7,333 bases of DNA from Candidatus Aphodomonas merdavium (GTDB taxonomy: Bacteria; Bacillota; Clostridia; Christensenellales; Aristaeellaceae). Positions 1 to 5,360 of this stretch are shown in pieces (position 1 is the stretch's first letter; each line of letters opens with the position of its first letter). The position numbers and the translations under genes were made by a program. The stretch spans positions 1-7,333 of the forward strand of contig DVLH01000041.1 of the NCBI GenBank assembly GCA_018715585.1, in the 5' to 3' direction. The notes under the pieces were generated by a model. The model saw only the letters and a program-made list of their open reading frames with translations, was not told the DNA's origin and ran no database searches.

Positions 1-1123
1 CCGCAGCCTCGGTGCAAAAAACCAAGAAGAGGCAGACCGCTTTGCCGCGATGGGCATTTTGCTGGAGATGGCGGCCATGCTCGTGATGGTCATCTTCGGG
101 CTGACGTTCTCCCGGCGCTTTTTCGTGCTGCAGACAGCAGATGCCACCATCATTCAACATGGTGAAGATTACCTGTTTTGGGTTTGTGTTGTATCGGTCG
201 GCTTGTTTGGCCAGGTGCTAGGCGAGCGGCTTTTGTGTTCCACGGGCAAGACCATCTACTCCATGGTTTCGCAGATTACCGGTGCGGTCATTAACATCAT
301 TCTCGACCCAATCCTGATCTTTGGCTACCTCGGATTCCCCGCGATGGGCACCGCCGGCGCGGCCATCGCCACCGTCGTTGGACAGATCATTGCGGCCTGC
401 ATCGCATTTGCGTTCAACGCGCGCGTCAATAAGGAGCTGCACTTCCGCATGAAATACCTGCTCTCGCCGCGGCTGAGCTACATGCGCCAAATCCTCGTCG
501 TCAGCATTCCTTCCATGGTCATGATGATGGTCGGCTCGGTGATGAACTTTGGCATGAACCAAATCTTGCTTTCCTTCTCGTCCACGGCCGTAGCCGTCTT
601 TGGCGTCTATTACAAACTGCAAAGCTTTGTTTTCATGCCCGTGTTTGGCCTGAACAACGCCATGGTCCCCATCGTTGCCTACAACTACGGCGCGCACCGC
701 CGCAAGCGCATCGTAGATACGGTGAAGCTTGCGGTTCTGTACGCGACGGGCCTGATGCTGCTGGGCGTGCTCCTATTCATGATCGTGCCAGACCTGTTGC
801 TCTCGCTCTACAACGCGTCGGAAACGATGCTGCAAATCGGCCGGCCCGCGCTGCGCATTACGTCCATCGCATTCCTCTTTGCCGGCTATTCCATCGTGAT
901 CAGCTCCGTCTTTCAAGCGCTTGGCAACGGCGTATACAGCCTGATCGTTTCCGTCGCGCGGCAAATCCTCGTGCTGTTGCCGGTGGCATACCTGCTCTCT
1001 CTTTCCGGCAGCCTGACGGCCGTATGGGCGGCGTTCCCCATCGCGGAGGTCGTCTCCGTGCTGGTTTCCTCGCTCCTATTGCTGCGGCTCTACCGCAACC
1101 GGATCGCCTGCCTACCCGAATAA
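1..1123 (+). CDS. MATE family efflux transporter (5' end outside window)
   Basis: Membrane antiporter of the multidrug and toxic compound extrusion family, expected to export cationic drugs or metabolites in exchange for Na+ or H+. The reading frame is open from base 2 to the TAA at 1121-1123 (373 residues seen). The ATG at base 50 is internal, because the codons before it already read a typical MATE segment (SLGAKNQEEADRFAA). MATE hallmarks are visible: NIILDPILIFG (about residues 98-108), then GFPAMGTAGAAIAT, and the second-half signature PIVAYNYGA (about 223-231). Long hydrophobic stretches continue to the C-terminus, as expected for the 12-helix fold. Family members are usually about 450 residues, so roughly 75-90 N-terminal residues lie outside. 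The substrate cannot be told from sequence. The gene ends 23 bases before a strong terminator and converges on the methyltransferase gene. Confidence 0.93.
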   Translation, partial: RSLGAKNQEEADRFAAMGILLEMAAMLVMVIFGLTFSRRFFVLQTADATIIQHGEDYLFWVCVVSVGLFGQVLGERLLCSTGKTIYSMVSQITGAVINIILDPILIFGYLGFPAMGTAGAAIATVVGQIIAACIAFAFNARVNKELHFRMKYLLSPRLSYMRQILVVSIPSMVMMMVGSVMNFGMNQILLSFSSTAVAVFGVYYKLQSFVFMPVFGLNNAMVPIVAYNYGAHRRKRIVDTVKLAVLYATGLMLLGVLLFMIVPDLLLSLYNASETMLQIGRPALRITSIAFLFAGYSIVISSVFQALGNGVYSLIVSVARQILVLLPVAYLLSLSGSLTAVWAAFPIAEVVSVLVSSLLLLRLYRNRIACLPE

Positions 1124-1146
1124 GTGGAGCATTCCCGCCATTCACC

Positions 1147-1181
1147 CGCGCGCAAGCCAATTCCCTTGCGCGCGTCTTTTT
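1147..1181 (+). terminator. Rho-independent terminator of the MATE gene
   Basis: A perfect 10-bp stem (CGCGCGCAAG at 1147-1156 paired with CTTGCGCGCG at 1165-1174) closes an 8-base loop. It is followed by TCTTTTT at 1175-1181. It sits 23 bases after the MATE stop codon. There is no T-run on the opposite side, so it works for the plus strand only. Confidence 0.9.
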
Positions 1182-1239
1182 GTATAAAGGTACCCCCGCC
1201 CCTGCCTGCAAATGCGTCCAAGCGCCGCCTTGCGCGCGC

Positions 1240-1263
1240 AAAAAAGCGCCGGCTGGCCGGCGC
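1240..1263 (-). terminator. Rho-independent terminator, minus strand (methyltransferase unit)
   Basis: Arms GCGCCGG (1246-1252) and CCGGCGC (1257-1263) form a 7-bp stem, or 8 bp with a 2-base turn. On the minus strand the hairpin runs directly into six Ts (A-run at 1240-1245 on the plus strand). It lies about 100 bases past the methyltransferase stop codon. I see no gene in 1264-1359, so this is the likely end of the minus-strand transcript. With the MATE terminator it separates two convergent genes. Confidence 0.85.
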
Positions 1264-1359
1264 ATCGTGCAAACGCACAAAACAGTAGGACCTCCCAATT
1301 AACCCACAAGCAGGAAAGCGGCATTTGCGCGCCGTTCCCCTTTGGCCGCTCGCGCCGCC

Positions 1360-2022
1360 CTACCGTGGCATCCGCTCCGGAGCCATCCGCCCCGCGCCGT
1401 TTTCTTTTCGCGCGGCAGCCATCCAGCATCGCTTCAGCGCACCGTATTTCTCCGTCGTCCGCAGCTCTAGCTCTTCCAAGCGGAATCCCTCGAGCATCCT
1501 GCGCACGTCTTCCCCGGAAAAAAACCGCTTATCTCCGCCGTTCTGTGTCCGGTAGAAGTTCGCTTCTAATTGGATATCGCCCTGGCAGGGCCGGTATTCC
1601 TCCAGCGCGTTCACGCGGCACAACAGCAGCCCGCCTGGCCGCAGCACGCGCAAGATCTCCTTGGCAATGCAGCAAGTCGTCTGCCAATCAAAATAATGCA
1701 AGCTCAAATCCGCGATCACCGCGCCCAGTGCGCCGCTGTCAAAGGGAAGCCCCTGGGCCATGTCAAATGCGTGGACAGGCACCTGTGGTGCGCGGCGGCG
1801 CAGCGCCTGCAGCGCGCGTTCGGACAAATCGCACGCGACCGGGACGATCCCTTTTCCGGCCAGGAACACGCTGTCCACGCCGTAACCGCATCCCAGATCC
1901 ACAACCGTACCGCACACACCGAGCGCTTCCAACCAGTTGTCCAACCAGCCATCGTAGCGCGCGGGTGGGCAATCCTCTTCGCCCTCATAGAACTGCCGCC
2001 AATACTCCAAATCTGCTTTCAA
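1360..2022 (-). CDS. Class I SAM-dependent methyltransferase, non-ATG start
   Basis: A small-molecule or unassigned-substrate methyltransferase with the Rossmann-like fold. Numbered from the TTG at 2022 it has 220 residues. The N-terminal EYWRQFYEG (about 6-14) is typical of the start of many such enzymes. Motif I VVDLGCGYG binds SAM (about 40-48), the acidic end of strand 2 is CDLS (about 64-67), and FDMAQGLPF follows (about 86-94). LRVLRPGGLLLCRV (about 124-137) is the post-strand-4 motif. The frame is open back to 2226, but that extension is translated tRNA-Ser and its terminator, so it is not coding. No ATG exists between the tRNA and motif I. Candidate starts are TTG at 2040, 2022 or 2010. 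I prefer 2022 because the homologous region begins just after it, but no candidate has a well-spaced Shine-Dalgarno. The last 15 or so residues are basic and not family-typical. It resembles TehB-like and ubiquinone-type methyltransferases; the substrate is unknown. Confidence 0.85.
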   Translation of the reverse strand: MKADLEYWRQFYEGEEDCPPARYDGWLDNWLEALGVCGTVVDLGCGYGVDSVFLAGKGIVPVACDLSERALQALRRRAPQVPVHAFDMAQGLPFDSGALGAVIADLSLHYFDWQTTCCIAKEILRVLRPGGLLLCRVNALEEYRPCQGDIQLEANFYRTQNGGDKRFFSGEDVRRMLEGFRLEELELRTTEKYGALKRCWMAAARKENGAGRMAPERMPR

Positions 2023-2042
2023 CCCCCGCGCTGTACGCAACC

Positions 2043-2082
2043 AAAATAAAAGAAAAGCGCTGTGCAAACCGCCCAGCGCCTT
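2043..2082 (-). terminator. Rho-independent terminator of tRNA-Ser
   Basis: On the minus strand AAGGCGCTG (2082-2074) pairs with CAGCGCTTT (2062-2054). This gives 9 bp with one G-T pair and an 11-base loop. It is followed by a T-rich tail (TTTTCTTTTATTTT) down to about 2043. It starts four bases after the tRNA 3' end. It ends just before the first possible start of the methyltransferase, so that gene depends on read-through or on a promoter I cannot identify. Confidence 0.8.
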
Positions 2083-2085
2083 CAG

Positions 2086-2173
2086 CGGAGAGAATGGGAT
2101 TTGAACCCATGGAACGCTATTAACGTTCACACGATTTCCAATCGTGCGCCTTCGACCACTCAGCCATCTCTCC
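2086..2173 (-). tRNA. tRNA-Ser (anticodon GGA)
   Basis: An 88-base class II tRNA. The acceptor stem is GGAGAGA paired with TCTCTCC, followed by discriminator G. The anticodon stem CACGA/TCGTG encloses loop TTGGAAA with anticodon GGA, reading UCC and UCU. A long variable arm (GAACG paired with CGTTC) is diagnostic of serine tRNAs. The T arm is ATGGG-TTCAAAT-CCCAT. CCA is not encoded (GCT follows), so it must be added after transcription. It has its own promoter and terminator and is therefore an independent unit between ppx and the methyltransferase. Confidence 0.97.
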
Positions 2174-2196
2174 ACGGCAGTGCTCCAACAGCGGCT

Positions 2197-2226
2197 ATCA
2201 TACCACATTTTATGCCTGTCTGTCAA
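2197..2226 (-). promoter_or_regulatory. Sigma-A promoter of tRNA-Ser
   Basis: On the minus strand a perfect -35 TTGACA (2226-2221) is followed by an 18-base spacer and a -10 TATGAT (2202-2197). Transcription should start near 2190, about 17 bases before the mature tRNA 5' end. The -35 box overlaps the TGA stop codon (2225-2223) of the ppx/gppA-like gene, so the two units are packed without spare sequence. Confidence 0.88.
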
Positions 2227-3182
2227 CGTTTTTCTTGCCGGATTCCGGCAGCCTGCGGCACGCCGCTGCCCCCCGCCACCGGGCCCGCTTGTCCCGTCCA
2301 GCCCAGCATAACGCCGTCCAAGTTCGTCCGCCGCGTGATGTGCACGCTTTCCATCCCCAGCACTTCCATCGCCGCTTGCAGCAGAATAGCCCCGTGCGCC
2401 ACCACACCCGCGCGCGACGGCGGAAGTCCCGGCACCTGTGCGCGCTCTTCTACCGTCATTTGCGATAGCCGCCGCGCCCAGCCCGCCGCCATCGCCAGCG
2501 TGAACGCATATCCGTCCACATTCCCGGCATCAAGCCCTTGACGAAGCCGCTCCGCAGCAGCCAACCGGACGCCATTGCCTCCAGCGCTGAACCACAGGGT
2601 GGGCTTGTCCGTGCAAAGGCCATGCCAGCCTTCTGCGATCCCTTCACGGGCAAATGCGAGCGCCCGCAGCGCCCCTTCCCCCGTCAGGTCGGGAAACATG
2701 GCAGAAAGACGCGAAGAGCCGAGTTGCAGGCTCACCGTGCGCGGCAAGCCCGTGCGGCCGCCCACGGCCAGCTCCGTTGAACCGCCGCCGATATCCAGCA
2801 CGCCTGCGCTTTCCGCCGTCCTCCCCGTCGCGCCCCAGAAAGAAAAAAGCGCCTCCTCTTCACCGGAGAGCACCTCCAGCGGCGCACCGCACGCCGCGCG
2901 CACCAGCGCATCCAGCTCGGCAGCGTTCGCCGCATCGCGCGTGGCGCTCGTTGCAAGCACGCGCAGCGCTTGGCACCCTTCTGCCTGCGCGCGCGCAGCA
3001 AAAAAAGCGACAGCCTGCACCGCGCGCTCCATGCTCTCCGCCGAAAGCTTTCCGCCCTGCAAACCGGAAAAAAGGTGCGTGTCTATGCTCAGGCGCAGGC
3101 ATGGGCGTACCTGCTCTCCCTCCCGCTCTGCCACAAGCAACCGCGTGGAGTTTGATCCGATTCCAATCGCCGCCAAGCGCAT
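2223..3182 (-). CDS. Ppx/GppA family phosphatase (exopolyphosphatase-like)
   Basis: A 319-residue member of the Ppx/GppA branch of the ASKHA (actin/Hsp70 kinase) fold. The family hydrolyses polyphosphate from the chain end or pppGpp to ppGpp; which substrate applies here is not decidable from sequence. Family motifs are in order: IGIGSNSTRLLVAE (6-19, phosphate 1 loop), ATSATRDA (77-84), EVLSGEEEA (103-111, carrying the conserved acidic residues near the active site), LDIGGGSTEL (129-138, phosphate 2 loop), SAGGNGVRLAA (199-209) and PSRAGVVAHGAILL (255-268). The length fits the short two-domain type without the extra C-terminal domains of E. coli Ppx. The last 25 or so residues are a low-complexity Gly/Ala tail. 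The ATG has GGGAGG nine bases upstream. It follows the divIC-like gene by 23 bases and is probably the last gene of that operon. Confidence 0.93.
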   Translation of the reverse strand: MRLAAIGIGSNSTRLLVAEREGEQVRPCLRLSIDTHLFSGLQGGKLSAESMERAVQAVAFFAARAQAEGCQALRVLATSATRDAANAAELDALVRAACGAPLEVLSGEEEALFSFWGATGRTAESAGVLDIGGGSTELAVGGRTGLPRTVSLQLGSSRLSAMFPDLTGEGALRALAFAREGIAEGWHGLCTDKPTLWFSAGGNGVRLAAAERLRQGLDAGNVDGYAFTLAMAAGWARRLSQMTVEERAQVPGLPPSRAGVVAHGAILLQAAMEVLGMESVHITRRTNLDGVMLGWTGQAGPVAGGSGVPQAAGIRQEKR

Positions 3183-3205
3183 CTTCTTTTGCCTCCCGCC
3201 ACTCG

Positions 3206-3628
3206 CTAGTTGCCGCTTACGGCCGGCGTAGCCGTCGGCACCGGCTGCTCCTCTGGCAAGCCGCTATCCGTGATGGTAATCGTCTCATCCCGCTTGCCGC
3301 CTTCAAGCAGCTCCTGCGTGTTTTCGCTGTTTTCGCTGCCAAGCACAAAACGGATTTCGTCTTGACCGATGAGATGATAACGGCTGCGCGCTTCCTGGAT
3401 GATGTATTCATCCGTATCCATAAACGCGATGCGCCGCTCCAGCTCCTCCGTCTCGGAGTATGCTTCCAGCACCTGCTCCTGCGAACGTTCCACCTGCTCG
3501 GCAAGCTCGTCTATCTTCGCGTTTGCCTGAAGGATCATAACGACAAACACGGCAACCGGCACCAACAGAAGCAGCATAAAACGTGGACGAATCTCAATTT
3601 TCTTATTTAACCAGCTTTCGCGTGCCAT
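3206..3628 (-). CDS. divIC: DivIC/FtsB-family septum formation initiator
   Basis: A 140-residue bitopic division protein, expected to act with FtsL and DivIB/FtsQ in the septal complex. The layout is standard: a short basic cytoplasmic N-terminus (1-15), one membrane helix (about 17-33, rich in L and V), an extracytoplasmic coiled coil (about 36-70) and the family motif DEYIIQEARSRYHLIGQDEI (73-92). A disordered acidic and Pro/Thr-rich tail from about 98 onward is longer than in many homologues. The start at 3628 is chosen because AAGGAAGG lies just upstream and the membrane helix follows; the frame is open further upstream, but that part overlaps yabQ. It begins two bases after the yabQ stop, and its ribosome site lies inside the end of yabQ, so the two are probably translationally coupled. 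Confidence 0.9.
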   Translation of the reverse strand: MARESWLNKKIEIRPRFMLLLLVPVAVFVVMILQANAKIDELAEQVERSQEQVLEAYSETEELERRIAFMDTDEYIIQEARSRYHLIGQDEIRFVLGSENSENTQELLEGGKRDETITITDSGLPEEQPVPTATPAVSGN

Positions 3629-3630
3629 TT

Positions 3631-3954
3631 CTATTTCCTTCCTTGTTCTCCTTGGAACGCGCGGCGCAGCGCCGCAAATATAGCCAACGCCGCACGCCGC
3701 ACCCCCGCCTCCCATATAGCAAAACCGCACAGCGCGCCAAAGAGCATGTAGTAGCGCAACCCTTTCACACCGCACAGCGCCCCGGCTGCCGCCGTCATTC
3801 CCGCCGCAGCCGTCCAAAAAACCAAATCAAGTGCGCCTGTCACAAGCATGCCTGCGCGCGTGGCGCGACGCAGGCAGCGCAGCAGGTCATAGACAAGCGC
3901 GGATGCCACGCCCGCGCCAACCGCCGCCGCGAACGCTTGCGCTTGCGCGGGCAC
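3631..3954 (-). CDS. yabQ: Spore cortex biosynthesis protein YabQ
   Basis: A 107-residue multi-helix membrane protein. In Bacillus subtilis YabQ is needed for spore cortex formation and is made in the mother cell. Seen here: hydrophobic helix about 7-22, the family-typical VYDLLRCLRR (21-30), LDLVFWTAAAG (42-52) inside a second helix, then GLRYYMLFGALCGFAIWE (65-82), the YabQ signature region with its third helix. The C-terminus is short and basic. It is about half the length of the Bacillus protein, as is common in Clostridia. The start is GTG at 3954, directly abutting the yabP TGA (no bases between), with only a weak ribosome site, so translation is probably coupled to yabP. The position between yabP and divIC supports the call strongly. 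Confidence 0.85.
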   Translation of the reverse strand: MPAQAQAFAAAVGAGVASALVYDLLRCLRRATRAGMLVTGALDLVFWTAAAGMTAAAGALCGVKGLRYYMLFGALCGFAIWEAGVRRAALAIFAALRRAFQGEQGRK

Positions 3955-4251
3955 TCAGCGGAACATCCGGCCCAGCAGGCCGCCTTTCTTGGACGAGGGC
4001 GCGTCGCCATACTCCAGCGCAGCAATACGGCCTTCCACCGTCACCTTGCCCTCTTCCAGGTTCAGCTGCGAGATGTGCAGCCCTTCGCCCAGCAGCGCTA
4101 TCTCGCCCTGGTCTGTGCTCATGACAATTTCCTGCTCGTTGAAGCTGGCGACGTCCACAACGCCCGTCAACCGCGCCGCGCCACGGTTTTCCATCGTCAC
4201 GTTATGCGCGCGCGCAGGGGCGCGTTTTTCCCCGGCAGGTTCTTTGTTCAT
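3955..4251 (-). CDS. yabP: Sporulation protein YabP
   Basis: A 98-residue member of the YabP/YqfC family, a small mostly beta protein involved in endospore coat/cortex assembly. The core reads like the family consensus: HNVTMENR (16-23), LTGVVDVASFNEQEI (28-42), STDQGEIALLGEGLHISQL (45-63), NLEEGKVTVEGRIAALEY (64-81). The basic tail KKGGLLGRMFR closes the protein. The ATG at 4251 has AAAGGTGGGG ending close upstream; a longer open frame to 4326 is not used because it lacks homology and overlaps the upstream gene. It heads the yabP-yabQ-divIC-ppx operon. In B. subtilis yabPQ belong to the sigma-E regulon; a matching promoter is not clear here. Confidence 0.92.
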   Translation of the reverse strand: MNKEPAGEKRAPARAHNVTMENRGAARLTGVVDVASFNEQEIVMSTDQGEIALLGEGLHISQLNLEEGKVTVEGRIAALEYGDAPSSKKGGLLGRMFR

Positions 4252-4277
4252 CCTCTCCCCACCTTTCCGCAGATCGC

Positions 4278-4301
4278 ATTGTACCCTATGCGCCGCGGTG
4301 G
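4278..4301 (-). promoter_or_regulatory. Possible promoter in the nucleotidyltransferase-yabP gap
   Basis: The 65-base gap contains a good -10-like hexamer TACAAT (4283-4278, minus strand) about 27 bases before the yabP start. Seventeen bases upstream is only a T-rich stretch, not a recognisable -35. The octamer GGTACAAT shares six of eight bases with the sigma-E -10 (CATACAAT), but no sigma-E -35 sits at the right distance. A run of seven Ts (4313-4307) just after the nucleotidyltransferase stop is not preceded by a convincing hairpin, so read-through from upstream is also possible. Confidence 0.3.
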
Positions 4302-4316
4302 AAAAAAAGACGTGCT

Positions 4317-5231
4317 TTATGCCCACAAGTGCTGTGGATAAAGGCCGGAGCGGGTTTTTTCTTCTATTGCGGCGGTAACCACAGGCTTATCCTGGGCATA
4401 TGTGACGCCAAACCAACGCTCTTGGCAGGGCAGCACGCGCACGGACGCTTCCTTGCGCGCCAGCAGCTGCGAAACTACCCATGGCAGGTAAAACTCCGCC
4501 TTGAGCGGGTTTTGCGGCGCCGTCTCGCGCAGGAATTGTTCAAACGCAGCCTCAAGCGCAGCAAAAAAATCAAGCGTGAACCCCCACAGGTTCAGCGAGA
4601 CGAGCGTCCCCTCCGCCAGGCGGCAGTAGTGCTCCCCATCCTCGGTATAGAGCGCGCCGTCGCAGCTGTCGATGATGTGCGTCCGCTCCGTTACGGCGCG
4701 CAAAAACCCATCTCCGTCCACATCACACACGCCGCGCGAGACGCTGCCGTTTGGCGAGAGCGTTTTGCGCAGCTGGTATCCCACCATGCAATACGCATGC
4801 GCCTGTGCCTGGCCAAGGAAAGCGCAAATAGACCGGAAGCTCTCGGGACCATAATAGTCGTCTGCATTGACGGCCGCAAACGGCGCATCCACCAGCTCGC
4901 GGCACGTCCACACGGCATGGGCCGTTCCCCAGGGCTTTTCCCTCCCCGGCGCCGCGCAAAACCCAGACGGCACGTCCGCCAGGCGCTGCACGGCACAGCG
5001 TACCTGCATGCGCCCGGCAAGCCGACGGCGCATCGCGCTTTCAAATCCATCGCGCGCCATCTTTTCGTTGATGACGAACACCGCCTTGGAAAACCCCGCG
5101 CGCCAAGCGTCATAGAGCGAATAATCCATAAGCGTCTGGCCGTTGGGTCCCAGCGCATCCAGCTGTTTGAGCCCGCCGTAGCGGCTGCCCATTCCCGCAG
5201 CCATGACGACAAGAACCGGTTTTGCGCTCAT
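4317..5231 (-). CDS. Sugar-phosphate nucleotidyltransferase-family protein (NTP transferase)
   Basis: A 304-residue GT-A-fold nucleotidyltransferase, the family that makes NDP-sugars or NDP-alcohols from NTP and a phosphorylated substrate. Seen: the N-terminal nucleotide-binding loop VVMAAGMGSRYGGLKQ (8-23), in which the usual LAAGxGTR is MAAGMGSR; KPWGTAHAV (99-107); NADDYYG (122-128), the metal-binding DD strand end; VSLNLWGF (211-218); and ERWFGVTYAQD (271-281) near the C-terminus. No left-handed beta-helix or second domain is attached, so only transfer activity is expected. The actual substrate is not deducible. The ATG at 5231 is chosen over a GTG at 5246 because GGGAGGGG lies at the right distance before it and the GTG coincides with the predicted transcription start. 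It has its own strong promoter, divergent from the desulfidase gene, and sits 65 bases upstream of yabP. Confidence 0.85.
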   Translation of the reverse strand: MSAKPVLVVMAAGMGSRYGGLKQLDALGPNGQTLMDYSLYDAWRAGFSKAVFVINEKMARDGFESAMRRRLAGRMQVRCAVQRLADVPSGFCAAPGREKPWGTAHAVWTCRELVDAPFAAVNADDYYGPESFRSICAFLGQAQAHAYCMVGYQLRKTLSPNGSVSRGVCDVDGDGFLRAVTERTHIIDSCDGALYTEDGEHYCRLAEGTLVSLNLWGFTLDFFAALEAAFEQFLRETAPQNPLKAEFYLPWVVSQLLARKEASVRVLPCQERWFGVTYAQDKPVVTAAIEEKTRSGLYPQHLWA

Positions 5232-5251
5232 CCAATCCCCTCCCACGTCGC

Positions 5252-5280
5252 ATGATACTTGCTTTTTTCGCCCCTGTCAA
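5252..5280 (-). promoter_or_regulatory. Sigma-A promoter of the nucleotidyltransferase gene
   Basis: Minus-strand -35 TTGACA (5280-5275), a 17-base spacer and -10 TATCAT (5257-5252): close to perfect consensus. Predicted transcription starts around 5245, leaving a leader of only about 15 bases that consists almost entirely of the ribosome-binding site. Confidence 0.85.
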
Positions 5281-5292
5281 TCGTTTCCCCGC

Positions 5293-5321
5293 TTGACAAA
5301 GCTGCAATCTTTTGCCATGAT
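5293..5321 (+). promoter_or_regulatory. Sigma-A promoter of the cysteine desulfidase gene
   Basis: -35 TTGACA (5293-5298), a 17-base spacer and -10 CATGAT (5316-5321), preceded by TGC, which gives an extended -10. Expected transcription start is near 5328, about 33 bases before the ATG. The -35 box faces that of the divergent nucleotidyltransferase promoter at a distance of 12 bases. Confidence 0.8.
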
Positions 5322-5360
5322 ATTTTCAACAGGATTCTTACAAAAAAGGATGCGATCTCA

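Noticed and set aside
1212..2123. 303-residue plus-strand open frame
   Set aside because: It is a shadow of the methyltransferase and the tRNA, with no recognisable domain and very high Arg/Pro/Ser/Ala content.
2086..2173. tRNA-Ser as an integration site for a mobile element
   Set aside because: No integrase, no repeated tRNA 3' end and no foreign-looking genes are present on either side.
2654..3610. 318-residue plus-strand open frame
   Set aside because: It lies opposite the ppx/gppA-like and divIC genes, which have clear motifs and ribosome sites; it is low-complexity and has no family features.
3629..3817. 63-residue upstream extension of the divIC-like gene
   Set aside because: It overlaps yabQ out of frame, has no homology, and a good ribosome site directly precedes the ATG at 3628.
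4300..4330. Possible terminator between the nucleotidyltransferase gene and yabP
   Set aside because: There is a run of seven Ts, but the only hairpin nearby (CCACA/TGTGG, inside the end of the coding region) is short and about 14 bases away from the Ts.
4329..5255. 308-residue plus-strand open frame
   Set aside because: It is the complement of the nucleotidyltransferase gene, which carries the conserved motifs.
5259..5360. 34-residue upstream extension of the desulfidase gene
   Set aside because: It would read through the -35 and -10 boxes; the family similarity and the ribosome site point to the ATG at 5361.
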